Below, piece by piece: positions 1-9,680 of a stretch of 64,000 nt of DNA (position 1 is the first letter of the stretch; every line of letters begins with the position of its first letter). Below the pieces are notes generated by a model that saw only the letters and a program-made list of their open reading frames with translations, searched no databases and was not told the DNA's origin. The stretch is from Niastella populi (GTDB lineage Bacteria > Bacteroidota > Bacteroidia > Chitinophagales > Chitinophagaceae): NCBI RefSeq assembly GCF_002078015.1, contig NZ_LWBP01000199.1, forward strand, positions 355,381 to 419,380, written 5' to 3'. Both the position numbers and the translations under genes were made by a program.

Positions 1-1893
1 GTTGGTTTGCTGCAGTTCTTCCTGCTGCGCCCGCAACTCGGCCTCCGACTTTTCAAGCATCACCGTCTTTTCTGATAACTCTTCGTTGGTTTGTTTCAGT
101 TCTTCCTGCTGCGCTTCCAGCTCCTCCGACTGGCGCTGGGTCTCTTCCAGCAATTCTTTCAGCCTGGCCCTTGACTGTGACGAATTAAAAGCTATACCAA
201 TACTTTCCGAAACGATCTTCATAAGTTGAAGATCGAGGTCGGTAATTTCCCGTACCGACCCTACTTCAATTATACCTTTCACAGAACCATCATACATGAA
301 AGGGTATATAAGAATATTTTTTGGGGTCGACTGGCCAAGGCCCGAGTTGACTTTTACATAATCTTCGGGAACGTTGGTAAATACGATCGGCTTTTTTTCG
401 AGAGCGGCCTGCCCTACCAGTCCTTCACCCAGTTGAATAATACTGTTATTTATGCTCCGGTGTGAAAATGCATAACTGCTTATCAATTCAAGATGCTCGT
501 TTTCGGCCAGGTAAATGGCGCCCACCTGTGCCTTCAGGTAAGGCGTAAGCATATTGACCACCTGCTGACCCAGTTCACGCACCGGTTTTTCGCCCCGCAA
601 AATATCGTTCAGTTCACTGGCGCCTACCAGCATCCAGGTACGCTCGGCGTTTTCATTCGATAACTTTAGCAGGCTGTCTTTCATATTGGTAAGGGCTTTG
701 CCCAATACGTCGGCTTCACTGCGAATAATGACAGCGGGAGTATAGTCGCCTTTTGCAATCGTTTCGGCCACACCGGTATATTCTTCAGAGGCGGCTATAA
801 GTTTGTTGAAAGCATCAGCCAGATCGCCAATTTCATCTTTGGAGAATATCGGAACGGTTAGTTCTGTTTCACCACGTGTTATGCGTTCGGCAGCCGTTTG
901 TATCACCCGCAGCGGATCAACAATGGAACGGATAACAAGGAATAACAACACCGAAATAAAAACGATCACCAGTACTACGCTGATCACCGCCCAGCTCAAC
1001 GCTTCACTGATAGCCGCCTGTTTATTCAACGCCAGCTGGCGGGTTTCGAAGGTTGACTGGTTCTCCAGTTTCTTCAACCCGTTCAGGTATTCGGTAACGT
1101 TCATTCGCCAGGTGTCTTTAGGCATGGTAGCTACCAAACCAGGATCTTTAAAAACCGAATCGATCAGCTTTTTGGTCAATGCAACAGCCGGGTTGTTAAG
1201 CAGGGTATTGAAAGCAGCCAGTTGCGCAGGCGGTGCATTTTTATAATAGCGGTCGATATTGTTTTCGAACTTTCCGCGCAGCCTCGCAAATTCGGCATGT
1301 TCCATATTACGAAATCCCTTATCTACCAGTGCAAGATGCAGGTGCATCCTGATCTGGCCTAAATATCCTTTTGCGGTTAACAGGTACAGGTGCGTTTCTA
1401 TCAGGTTCCTGATCTCGGGGTCACGTACATTACGATAAGTTATATTCGCATCATCCAGTAACATTATGCTCATGATGGCATATCTCCTGGCCAGCGTGTC
1501 AGTGTTCAATGTCAATTGATTGATGCCGTTGCGTACATCGGGCAAAATGCCCAGTGAGGAGAGGTCTTTATTCTTTTTTTGTTCTGTCAGCAACTGTTTG
1601 AAGGCGGAAATGGCTTTATCGGTTTCAACCCGCTGCATCAGCATTTCGGCTTTTTCATCCTTACCGCCACTGCCGGCATAAGAGATTGAAAAGCCACGTT
1701 CTTCCATCAGGTTGTGAATGACATCAGATATGCGTTCAATTTCAAACACATCATTATATACGCGGTGAATATTCCTTTTTTTGGCAAGTTTGTCCATTAC
1801 ATCTACGGCCAGAAAATACACCAGGGCGGCCAGCGGGATGAGGGAGACAAGCAGTAATTTGTTCCTGATCGACAGGTTTCGGATATATTTCAT
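1..1893 (-). CDS. Sensor histidine kinase, NIT-HAMP-GAF N-terminal part (cut by window edge)
   Basis: Membrane sensor of a two-component system; 631 codons are visible and the frame is open at base 1. The start ATG is at 1891-1893 and the protein begins MKYIRNLSIRNKLLLVSL, a first membrane helix (about residues 8-28). A helical periplasmic region of about 280 residues follows, resembling the nitrate/nitrite-sensing (NIT) fold. Then come a second membrane helix (about 315-340, ending LLFLVIRSIVDPLRVI), a HAMP linker containing KDEIGDLADAFNKL, a GAF domain (about 430-570), and a coiled coil of EELKQTNEELSEK-type heptads that leads off the edge. In this family that coiled coil feeds a HisKA/HATPase core, which should lie outside the window, often followed by receivers. 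The architecture from HAMP on resembles the kinase at 10960-14544. Kinase activity is inferred, because the catalytic part is not visible. Confidence 0.85.
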   Translation of the reverse strand, partial: MKYIRNLSIRNKLLLVSLIPLAALVYFLAVDVMDKLAKKRNIHRVYNDVFEIERISDVIHNLMEERGFSISYAGSGGKDEKAEMLMQRVETDKAISAFKQLLTEQKKNKDLSSLGILPDVRNGINQLTLNTDTLARRYAIMSIMLLDDANITYRNVRDPEIRNLIETHLYLLTAKGYLGQIRMHLHLALVDKGFRNMEHAEFARLRGKFENNIDRYYKNAPPAQLAAFNTLLNNPAVALTKKLIDSVFKDPGLVATMPKDTWRMNVTEYLNGLKKLENQSTFETRQLALNKQAAISEALSWAVISVVLVIVFISVLLFLVIRSIVDPLRVIQTAAERITRGETELTVPIFSKDEIGDLADAFNKLIAASEEYTGVAETIAKGDYTPAVIIRSEADVLGKALTNMKDSLLKLSNENAERTWMLVGASELNDILRGEKPVRELGQQVVNMLTPYLKAQVGAIYLAENEHLELISSYAFSHRSINNSIIQLGEGLVGQAALEKKPIVFTNVPEDYVKVNSGLGQSTPKNILIYPFMYDGSVKGIIEVGSVREITDLDLQLMKIVSESIGIAFNSSQSRARLKELLEETQRQSEELEAQQEELKQTNEELSEKTVMLEKSEAELRAQQEELQQTN

Positions 1894-2186
1894 AGCAATA
1901 AGCGATTATGCAGTATTACACCCGTAATTACTGCAAGTATATAAATTTGCTACTACAGACCTTTAACCTGTTCAATTTTAAGCCGGTAATTCCTTGCTCT
2001 ACCAGCCTGGCCCTTTTTCTATCAGGAATCTTAAAAACCGGTTGTATTTTATCAGAAGCTTCAAACGAATTTGTCCTGTAACATGTTGGACTGGTTGAAA
2101 TTACGAAAATTATATGAACTTAATGAATTATTAATTAACTGATTGGCATCAGTTTAGGCTCAACGCCAACCCTTTAACGCAGCAGG

Positions 2187-2950
2187 CCGGTCTGCCTTGC
2201 ATAAAACTTTCCGGTTTTTTGGCTATGCCGATCCGGTTTTTGAAATACCTGGTCAGGTTTTCACTATGCTTACCCGGTTTTTGAAAGGGCTGGCCGGGTA
2301 TTCGACTTTACCGGTTAGTTTTTGACCTCACCAACTCAAATTCTGACCTTTCCTGCTCATTCTGTCATCGCTTCAATCGGTTTTCTGCCTGCAACCATTT
2401 GTTTTTTGACTTCACCAACTCAGTTTAACCCGCCCCTCATCAGGGTGAGGTGAAAAATTGGTCACTGGCTCCCAAGCCCCTGGCGAATAAACCCTTTTCC
2501 TCCATCAGTTGCTACATTGTACCGGCCGGTTGCGCCCTTTACCCGGTTGGAGATGGCTTATACTTTTTTGGAAATGTCAAAAACCGGCCCGTTGCTTCAA
2601 TAAACCGGTTGGGTATCGCCTCAACCCGGTTGAAGAAGGCTTGTCACTGACCGGTAAAGGCTGTTAACTGATTTTTATACTTCTGTCACCTGTGAGGTAA
2701 AGCCTCCATTTTTTTTGGGAATGCATGTTACTTATTGGTGTCGGGTAACAACCTTACGGGGGGAGGCATTGAATCGATTGGCGGAAGCATTAAAACCGAC
2801 AGGCGGAAGCTTTCACCCCATTGGAAACAGCTTCTCTTTATTGGCGATGTCAAAAATTTACTTAGCCGTGTGAAAACCCGGCCGGTGATACCCAACACCC
2901 GGTTGGCGCGCACCACCATCTTACCGGCGAAGGATTCTACATGCCGGGAA
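2187..2950. repeat. Degenerate ~21-bp periodic ACCGGTT-type repeat field
   Basis: Short degenerate units with a CCGGTT core recur at close to two helical turns. The GG of successive cores falls at 2189, 2213, 2235, 2256, 2276, 2296 and 2313, and later at 2528, 2545, 2586, 2607, 2628 and 2653. GGCGGAAGC recurs at 2780 and 2802, with further cores at 2884, 2901, 2926 and 2946. A longer word, TTTTTGACyTCACCAACTCA, occurs near 2320 and 2403, about four periods apart. Flanks are poorly conserved, so this is not a clean tandem repeat. Function is unknown. Confidence 0.6.
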
Positions 2951-3112
2951 ACAGCTTCTTTTTTTTGAGTAATATTATCAGGTATAAAATACCGTTAGTA
3001 AAGATCACAAGCCGTGGATGTACGCAACGAATTATAGGAATTGTTACAACAGGGGATTACGAACAGCGATAAGGTAATAGTACCGGCCGCCCGCAGTCGA
3101 AGGTACCACCAT

Positions 3113-3155
3113 AAAGAAAAAGGCACCCCGCGGTTGCGGGATGCCTCTCTTTTTC
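3113..3155. terminator. Bidirectional intrinsic terminator-like hairpin
   Basis: Arms GGCACCCCGC (3122-3131) and GCGGGATGCC (3136-3145) pair 9 of 10 around a GGTT loop. A T-rich run follows on the forward strand (TCTCTTTTTC) and another on the reverse strand (CTTTTTCTTT), so it could stop transcription from either side. On the reverse strand it lies more than 500 bases beyond the stop codon at 3680, so its link to that gene is uncertain. Confidence 0.6.
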
Positions 3156-3679
3156 AACATAATCCTAAAATCTAAATCTGTTCTATGATTCGTCTTCCAA
3201 CATATTAACGTTAATTCTATTACTGGTCGTATTTAAATTATTATCATTTTTTTTTCAACCCTGAAAGAAAAGCGAACGGCCCGGTAAAAAGTGCAGTAAT
3301 GGTGGTAAAAAAAGTCTGAAAACAAAACCGCCCCCGTATTTACCCCAACGGTTTGCAACCAGGCGGTTTGTTTTCAGAACAATGTGATCCTTAGTTTTCC
3401 TGTTCCTCCCAATAAAACGTATGGGACTACCCGTATACAATTTTGCCAGGTTGCCGGCGGGCCTCATACATCAATGAAGAGCCAACACCTGAATTATTTA
3501 ACACTCGTGTATTTCTCTGTTGTTTCTACGAATATTACCTGCAGGCATAAACCGGCAGCTATCTTATGGATGGTGAAATTAACAGTCAAATTTTATACGG
3601 GGGGTATGTGAACGTATAATTGAGGGTATCAAAATGTTTCCCGGTGCAACTAATTTGTCTACTGAAACAGTATATTTTG

Positions 3680-6600
3680 TCAACTGACACCCTTTTTGAT
3701 CTCAGACTGGTAGGCAGATGGTAATTTTCCGTATTCGGTTTTGAAATACCTCGAGAAATATTTTGGATTATTGAAGCCGGTTTCATACGCAACTTCCGCC
3801 ACGGTCATATTCGTTTTTTCCAACAATTGCGCCGCCCGTTGTAAACGCAGCGTTCGTATAAATTCGATGGGGGTTTTTCCGGTAAGTACAAACAGGCGTT
3901 TGTAAACAGCCGCACGGCTTAACAGTAAAGCGCGGCTTAATTCCTCTACCGAAAAATCGGAATTGCCTATATTTTTCTCAACGATCGCCAATGCATCCTG
4001 TACAAATTTCTCATTGGGGTTCTCCACCGGCACATCGGTTGTTTTTACCGCTACCTGTTTTGTGAAGGCCTGTTTAAATGATTGTTGCTGGCGCAACAGG
4101 TTTTTTATTTTGCTTACGAGGATCTCAAAATTGAATGGTTTGGTCATGTAATCTGCCGCGCCGGTTTCCAGTCCCTGCAATTGTTGTTCTTCACAGGTAA
4201 GGGCGGTCAACAAAATCACGGGAATGTGTTTGGTGCGGGGGTCCTGTTTTATCTTCCCGCACAATTCAATACCATTCATTGCCGGCATACTGATATCGCT
4301 TACGATAATGTCAGGATGTACCGACAGGGTTTTCTGCCAGCCTTCCCGCCCATTCACAGCTTCGGCAATATTGAAATACTCCCGCAGGTTATCTTTCAGG
4401 TAAAACAAAAAGTCTTCATTGTCTTCAACCAGCAGCACGGTATGTTCTTTTTTACCCGAAGCTGCCTGAATAGTCATATCGGTAACGTTTTCAGCTGTTG
4501 TTGCGATAGCGCCGTTTACGGCAGGTGCAACAACAACCGTTTTCACTTCTTTAACCGGCAATACAACGGTAAAAACCGATCCCTTAAATTCTTCGCTCTC
4601 CACGCTGATAGCGCCGCCCATAAGGTTTACAAACTCCCTGGTAATGGCAAGGCCGATGCCGCTTCCCTGGTTTACCATGGTGCCCGGCACATCATGTTGA
4701 AAGAAGCGCTCAAATATTTTCTCATGCCGGCTGGCCGGTATACCAATGCCGGAGTCTTTTATGGTTATTGCAAGCGAAGCAGTTTCACCATTGCCAACCA
4801 TATTTACCTCAACCGACACAGTGCCGTTTTCCGGCGTAAATTTAAATGCATTGGAAAGCAGGTTGAAAATTATGCGCTCGAGTTTATCATGGTCGAAATG
4901 CGTATACAGGTTTTTCAATGAAGCGGAATAGGAAAACCTGATCTGTTTTTTCTCTGCTATATCGGTAAACGAACCGGCTGTTTCTTCAATGAATTGCGCC
5001 ATATCGCCGGCTGTCGTATGCAGTTTCAGTTCATGCACTTCCATACGGCGAAAATCGAGCAGTTGATTTACCAGGTTCAATAACCGCCGCGCATTGCGAT
5101 GAATGAGTTGGTATTGCGCATGACGGGCGGGTTCCCCGTCCGTTCTTATCATTCGCTCAAGCGGTGTCAGGATCAATGAAAGCGGCGTACGAAACTCATG
5201 GCTCACATTGGTAAAGAACCGGGTCTTCATCTGGTCCAGTTCGCGTATACGGCTGGCTTCCTTTCGCTCCTGCTCCAATGCAAAACGCATTTTTGTCTGC
5301 TGTATCACTACCCGCCGGGCAAAGAAAAGGACAGCGACTGCCGCCAGTATATATAACAGGTATGCGAGGGGCGTTTGCCAGAACGGGGCCAGCACAACAA
5401 TATTCACTGCTACCGCCTGCTCATTCCAAACTCCCTGATCGTTCGAGGCCTTTACATACAAAGTGTATTTGCCCGGATCGAGATTGGTGTACGTCGCTTT
5501 GCGTTCACGGCCATCGGTATACAACCAGTTATTGTTAAAGCCCTGCAACCGGTAAGCGTATTTGTTCTTTTGCGTATTGATATAACCCAGGGCGGCAAAC
5601 TCGATGGAAAAAATGTTTTCATCATAGCGCAGGTTGATGGTTTCGGTTTCTGCAATAGCTTTTTGCAGAATGACCTGGCTCCTAATTTTATCGCCCGGCG
5701 CTATATGCCGGTTAAATACCTGTAACCCGGTAAATACCACCTTCGGCGCCCGGGTGCTATATTTTAAATTCGCGGGGTTGAACAGGTTAAACCCGTTGGG
5801 CCCGCCAAATACCAGTTCGCCGTTCCTGGTTTTTAAAGCGGCGTTTTCATTGAACTCTTTTCCCTGCAGGCCATCGGCGCGGTCGTAGTTGATGCAGCTT
5901 ATACCCGGCTGCGAACGGTCGCCGATACAGCTTATGCGGCTGATGCCATTGGGAGTGCTCACCCACAGATCATGTGCATTGTCCTCTACGATATTCAGGA
6001 TGGTATTATCGGGCAAACCGTCCTCTTTCCTGAATACCCTGAAGGTATTTTTTTGCGGGTTGTACAGGTTCAGTCCATCGCGCGTGCCCACCCACATGCG
6101 GCCGCCGCTGTCTTTGAATATACTGATAATATTGTCGTTGCTCAGTTTTGTTTCGCGGCCCAGCATTTGGGTAAAAACACCGGTTTTCCTGTTTAGCACA
6201 TCGATACCATAACTGGTGCCCACCCATAAATTTCCCTGGCTGTCCTCTGCAATGTCAGAAACATACCCCATATGCACCGAACCGGGCGCCATTGGTTTAT
6301 AATGAATAAAGCGGTTGTTGGCCCGGTCGTATTTCTCGAGGCCCGACTCCAGCGTTCCGATCCAGAGATCATTGTTATGGTCTTCATAAATTTCCCAAAT
6401 GCGGTTATCAGATACGCTGTTGCTGTCTTTGTCGTTATGGCGATGATGGGTAAACGTTTTTCCGTCGTAACTATCGAGCCCGCCAAAAAAAGTGCCTATC
6501 CATAATACATTGGCATGGTCGATGAGCAGGCTTACGATTACATCATTGGAAAGACTGTTGTCGTTGGCGGCATTATGCCGGTATTGTTTGAAGGTATTGT

Positions 6601-7804
6601 TCCGGCGGTCGAAATAAATAAGCCCGCCCCCGTTGGTGCCGATCCACAGGTTGCCTTTGGCATCTTCTACAAAGCGGTTCACATCGTTGTAGGGCAAACT
6701 GGCGCCGGCGGTTGCATCGTGCCGGTATAAAGGGAATTGAATAATACTTTCGTGATAATAGTTAATGCCCTGTTTAAATGTTCCTATCCAAAGGATCCCC
6801 AGGTCATCTTTATACAGGTCGGTGAGGCTGTTCATGGAAAGGCTGCCGCTATTACCGGGTTCATTCAACAGCACCTGTACGCTCATGTTCCTTTTATTGA
6901 GAATATTGAGCCCGCCATGATCGGTTGCTATCCATAAAAGCCCTTTGTTGCCCTCAGCCACATCTAAAATGATATTGCTGCTGAGAACGGCGGTGCCTTC
7001 ATTGCTGGCAACCTGCTGTATCGTATTGCCGGCGGGGTTATGCCGGTAAATTCCATTTACAATACCGCTGCCAAAGATCCATTGATCGTTCTGCGAATCG
7101 ATAAACAACCGGTAATTGAATTTACCGCTGCCCTGTTTTTGCTGCAGCAGTTTACTTTGGCCGATCGCTTTTTTGGTTCCGCCGTCATATTGCTCAATAA
7201 GCCCATTGCAATAAACAACCCAGATGTTATTTTTAGAATCGGTTCTTACATCGGCAATTACATTTACCTCGCGGGTAGTGTTGTTGATAATGGATAGTAC
7301 CGGTCTGTTCTCTTCGAAATAGTAAATACCCAGATCGCGGTAAACGAATAAATACCCTTTGTGAAAAGGAACGATATCGGTTAACCCGTAGCCGGGCAAT
7401 CCATGTCTTTGCAAATATTTGTCAACGGCCCGGTCAAATTTCTCCGTTGCGGGATCGTAGATATTAAAACCAACTCTCGTTTCAATCCACAAATTGTTAT
7501 AGGGGCCGGCTATGATCTTTGAAATAAAATCATCGATAAGAGAGGTAGTATCCTGAATGGAGTGCCGGAAAGACTTAAAAGTGTAGCCATCGAAACGATT
7601 CAATCCGCTCATGGTGCCAAACCACATGAACCCTTTTGAGTCTTTGTAAATGCAATTTATCTGGTTATTGGAAAGTCCCTGGTTGAAATCGAGGTGAGCA
7701 AAATGATAGGGAGTTGGCTGTTGGGCCTGCAACAAAACGGCAAAAACGATACATACAGGCAGTACAACCAATTTTCTGGCAACAGATTTAAGGAACAGCA
7801 GCAT
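3680..7804 (-). CDS. Hybrid two-component system protein: propeller sensor, kinase, receiver and AraC output
   Basis: A one-protein two-component system (HTCS type) of 1374 residues. The order is signal sequence (about 1-28), two seven-bladed propellers built from repeats such as LWIGTFKQGINYY, a Y_Y_Y domain (about 720-790), one membrane helix (about 800-825), HisKA with NVSHEFRTPL (His869), HATPase with NLLSNAFKF, DSGIGIP and GSGIGLA, a receiver (1121-1238, acceptor Asp1170 in IIVSDISMP) and a C-terminal AraC-type helix-turn-helix (about 1275-1368). The propeller sits in the periplasm and the output domain binds DNA in the cytoplasm. Relatives usually sense oligosaccharides and switch on a neighbouring SusC/SusD locus. 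No carbohydrate enzymes or Sus genes lie beside it here, so its target is unknown. All catalytic motifs look intact. Confidence 0.95.
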   Translation of the reverse strand: MLLFLKSVARKLVVLPVCIVFAVLLQAQQPTPYHFAHLDFNQGLSNNQINCIYKDSKGFMWFGTMSGLNRFDGYTFKSFRHSIQDTTSLIDDFISKIIAGPYNNLWIETRVGFNIYDPATEKFDRAVDKYLQRHGLPGYGLTDIVPFHKGYLFVYRDLGIYYFEENRPVLSIINNTTREVNVIADVRTDSKNNIWVVYCNGLIEQYDGGTKKAIGQSKLLQQKQGSGKFNYRLFIDSQNDQWIFGSGIVNGIYRHNPAGNTIQQVASNEGTAVLSSNIILDVAEGNKGLLWIATDHGGLNILNKRNMSVQVLLNEPGNSGSLSMNSLTDLYKDDLGILWIGTFKQGINYYHESIIQFPLYRHDATAGASLPYNDVNRFVEDAKGNLWIGTNGGGLIYFDRRNNTFKQYRHNAANDNSLSNDVIVSLLIDHANVLWIGTFFGGLDSYDGKTFTHHRHNDKDSNSVSDNRIWEIYEDHNNDLWIGTLESGLEKYDRANNRFIHYKPMAPGSVHMGYVSDIAEDSQGNLWVGTSYGIDVLNRKTGVFTQMLGRETKLSNDNIISIFKDSGGRMWVGTRDGLNLYNPQKNTFRVFRKEDGLPDNTILNIVEDNAHDLWVSTPNGISRISCIGDRSQPGISCINYDRADGLQGKEFNENAALKTRNGELVFGGPNGFNLFNPANLKYSTRAPKVVFTGLQVFNRHIAPGDKIRSQVILQKAIAETETINLRYDENIFSIEFAALGYINTQKNKYAYRLQGFNNNWLYTDGRERKATYTNLDPGKYTLYVKASNDQGVWNEQAVAVNIVVLAPFWQTPLAYLLYILAAVAVLFFARRVVIQQTKMRFALEQERKEASRIRELDQMKTRFFTNVSHEFRTPLSLILTPLERMIRTDGEPARHAQYQLIHRNARRLLNLVNQLLDFRRMEVHELKLHTTAGDMAQFIEETAGSFTDIAEKKQIRFSYSASLKNLYTHFDHDKLERIIFNLLSNAFKFTPENGTVSVEVNMVGNGETASLAITIKDSGIGIPASRHEKIFERFFQHDVPGTMVNQGSGIGLAITREFVNLMGGAISVESEEFKGSVFTVVLPVKEVKTVVVAPAVNGAIATTAENVTDMTIQAASGKKEHTVLLVEDNEDFLFYLKDNLREYFNIAEAVNGREGWQKTLSVHPDIIVSDISMPAMNGIELCGKIKQDPRTKHIPVILLTALTCEEQQLQGLETGAADYMTKPFNFEILVSKIKNLLRQQQSFKQAFTKQVAVKTTDVPVENPNEKFVQDALAIVEKNIGNSDFSVEELSRALLLSRAAVYKRLFVLTGKTPIEFIRTLRLQRAAQLLEKTNMTVAEVAYETGFNNPKYFSRYFKTEYGKLPSAYQSEIKKGVS

Positions 7805-7986
7805 AGGAATGGCAAGTATAATAAAAGAACCCCGGCATTAAAAACTTTTATAAAGTTAAGTTTTTATTCACCATCACAATAAAAAACAAAACGTCATCCG
7901 CATAGGGGTGAAAGCCGTTGCCAACTCCCTTAAATAAAGGTTTATAATACATTTTTGACTGCTGCGGGCCGTTTCAGGCTTTTTAT

Positions 7987-8151
7987 ATGATACGTAAACT
8001 CGACCTGAGCGCGCTTGCCATGAAAGCATCGATGGCAAACCCTGAAGCCGGCGAAATGAATGGCATCGCATACGACTCCACAACGGATCTTATTTATGTT
8101 ACCGGCAAACACTGGCCGCATATTTACCAGTTACAACTTAAGCAGGAATGA
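7987..8151 (+). pseudogene. C-terminal remnant of glutaminyl-peptide cyclotransferase
   Basis: This 55-codon frame (start ATG 7987, stop TGA 8149-8151) reads IRKLDLSALAMKAS, then MNGIAYDSTTDLIYVTGKHW and PHIYQLQL. That closely resembles the final strand pair of the propeller-type glutaminyl cyclase family (Glu_cyclase_2), whose members end with DLS...LNGIAYD...VTGKLWP. Full-length proteins have roughly 250 residues, so about four fifths is missing. The frame upstream is blocked by TAA at 7945-7947 and shows no further family motifs. The last 14 bases overlap the convergent 3' end of the sanA-like gene. Most likely a decayed fragment; expression as a short peptide cannot be excluded. Confidence 0.7.
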
Positions 8152-8782
8152 TCACTTTTTCGCCGAGGAACCTGGGTTTTGTGCCGAACAGATAATCGAC
8201 AAACACTTTTACGCGGGCGAGCTTTTCGCGCAGCTGCACCCGGAAACCATATCTGGCGCTTACATCTGCAGCATTGAAGGCTATGGCATCGATCCCTTCC
8301 TTACGGGCCATATACAATGCCCGCTCATTATGGAATTTCTGTGAAATGATGGTCACCGAATCCTGGCTGAAGATCTCCTTTAACCGCACAACGGAATCAA
8401 AAGTTCTGAAACCGGCATAGTCGAGAAATATGACCGAAGAATCGATACCAGCCGCCATGAGGTCGGCGCGCATGTCTTCCGGTTCGCTGTATTCCCTGCG
8501 GCCATTATCGCCACTGATTACAAGATATTTTATTTTCCCTTCCTTCAACAGCCGGGCGGCTGCATCGATGCGATAGGTATAATACAGGTTGGGATAACCA
8601 TTGCCCAGTTTTTTGGAAGTTCCGAGCAATAGCCCCACTTTATTATAAGGGATGGCTTTTGTATCGGTAAACAACTTTCCTTTTGCGGTTTTATGAATGA
8701 TGTAATTACAGGAGAAAACAGTGATCAAACAAACGGGTATCAGCGCCAGGATGGCATACCACATCATTTTTCTTTTACGCAT
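8138..8782 (-). CDS. sanA: SanA-like membrane protein, DUF218/ElyC family
   Basis: Inner-membrane protein of the YdcF/ElyC/SanA family (DUF218), 214 residues from the chosen start. One N-terminal membrane helix (MMWYAILALIPVCLITVFSC) anchors a domain with the SanA hallmarks: VGLLLGTSKKL, YYTYRIDAAARLL, YLVISGDNGRREYSEP, DYAGFRTFDSVVR, ISQKFHNERALYMA and a C-terminal KPRFLGEKVIIP. E. coli SanA is linked to the envelope barrier to vancomycin at high temperature; its biochemistry is unsettled. The start at 8782 (MRKRKMM) places the helix at the terminus as in the family. An in-frame ATG at 8854 would add 24 hydrophobic residues. It stands alone and converges on the cyclase remnant. Confidence 0.85.
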   Translation of the reverse strand: MRKRKMMWYAILALIPVCLITVFSCNYIIHKTAKGKLFTDTKAIPYNKVGLLLGTSKKLGNGYPNLYYTYRIDAAARLLKEGKIKYLVISGDNGRREYSEPEDMRADLMAAGIDSSVIFLDYAGFRTFDSVVRLKEIFSQDSVTIISQKFHNERALYMARKEGIDAIAFNAADVSARYGFRVQLREKLARVKVFVDYLFGTKPRFLGEKVIIPA

Positions 8783-8854
8783 AAATTTTGTCAAAAGGCG
8801 GTTAAAGGTTGAAAAGGCCAATAAGACCGTTAAAATAGCAATTAGTAAACACAA

Positions 8855-9207
8855 AGGCGAATAGAACCGGGTATCGTTACAGGCAAATGCCGTTTTTGTG
8901 TTTTTTTTAAAGGACCGGCTCCCGGCGCGGCATCATATTAAAATATGGCTTTAAGTGTTTGTAACACAATAACCGGTCGCAGATTAATATGCATTTAAAA
9001 ACAACCGCAATTTGAAGTAAACAACCGGGAAAATCCTTTCTTTTGTGGATTTTTTTACCCTTGATTGTGTGGAATGTGGATTGCAACTTATATCAGCTAT
9101 AGCTGTCACAGCCATACGAGTTAGTCATTACACAGGCTAATAGACATTTGTAGAGGGATCCGAGGTACAAATAATTAAATATTTTAATAACAACAGGAAT
9201 TGTTCAT
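8855..9207. promoter_or_regulatory. Divergent intergenic region with a 12-bp palindrome
   Basis: This AT-rich gap separates the reverse-strand sanA-like gene from the forward signalling block, so it should carry both promoters. CAGCTATAGCTG at 9094-9105 is a perfect palindrome about 100 bases before the receiver gene and could be an operator. No convincing TAnnTTTG promoter was found. Nothing else is visible. Confidence 0.3.
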
Positions 9208-9663
9208 ATGACTCACCCCCGTAGTTTTTTACTCGTCGATGATGACATCGACGATATTCTTATTTTCCAGGAAACGCTGAAGAAGGTAGATGAAAAAATT
9301 CAACTCTTCTACGTTCATGACGGAAAAGACGCGCTTGATTTTCTTGCAGAAAATAACGGGCATTTGCCAAGCCTTATTTTCCTCGACATCAACATGCCCC
9401 GGATGGACGGCAAGGAGTGCCTGAAACACCTGAAGCATGATGAAAAATTAAAAAACATTCCTGTGCTTATGTACACCACTTCTTCTCAGTCGACAGACAT
9501 TGAAGAAACCATGATGACGGGCGCTATGTGTTTTATAACAAAACCATGGGGAGTTAATGAGCTGAATACCCTGTTGTCGGCCATTGCCCATACACCTGTT
9601 CAAAAACTACCGGCCACCTTACAAACGCTTCAAAAGAACATAAGCTGCTTTATTGTTTGTTAG
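9208..9663 (+). CDS. Single-domain response regulator (Rcp1-like receiver)
   Basis: Stand-alone receiver of 151 residues with no output domain. It carries the acidic pocket LLVDDDIDD, acceptor Asp60 in LIFLDINMPRMDG, a Thr in MYTTSS, and Lys in FITKPW. Such Rcp1-type receivers relay phosphate between kinases or bind partner proteins. It opens the forward signalling block. Seventeen bases separate its stop from the receiver-kinase at 9681, so the two are probably co-transcribed. A plausible partner is that kinase, whose SHDLQEPLRK phosphoacceptor box is of the phytochrome-like type that commonly pairs with Rcp1 receivers. The tail after about residue 130 is short and without known features. 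Confidence 0.9.
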   Translation: MTHPRSFLLVDDDIDDILIFQETLKKVDEKIQLFYVHDGKDALDFLAENNGHLPSLIFLDINMPRMDGKECLKHLKHDEKLKNIPVLMYTTSSQSTDIEETMMTGAMCFITKPWGVNELNTLLSAIAHTPVQKLPATLQTLQKNISCFIVC

Positions 9664-9680
9664 CATATTTCTGATTTGTT

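Larger units (their letters stand above)
1894..3679. other. Long non-coding gap between two reverse-strand regulators
   Basis: About 1.8 kb with no credible gene. Short open frames here lack family resemblance and a good ribosome binding site. The stretch 2187-2950 is a quasi-periodic repeat field and 3122-3145 is a hairpin with T-runs (both listed separately). I see nothing recognisable in 1894-2180, 2960-3110 or 3160-3679. The gap lies downstream of the regulator ending at 3680 and upstream of the kinase starting at 1893. Confidence 0.6.

Noticed and set aside
2450..2968. Short forward frames in the repeat field (2450-2650, 2735-2968)
   Set aside because: No family match and content dictated by the ~21-bp repeats; treated as repeat DNA, although decayed coding origin remains possible.
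3255..3467. Reverse frame of 70 residues in the first long gap
   Set aside because: No recognisable domain, no ribosome binding site, and composition like the surrounding non-coding DNA.
4082..4921. Forward frame of 279 residues inside the hybrid regulator gene
   Set aside because: It lies antisense to the kinase and receiver part of the reverse-strand regulator, which has clear motifs throughout. It is a shadow frame.
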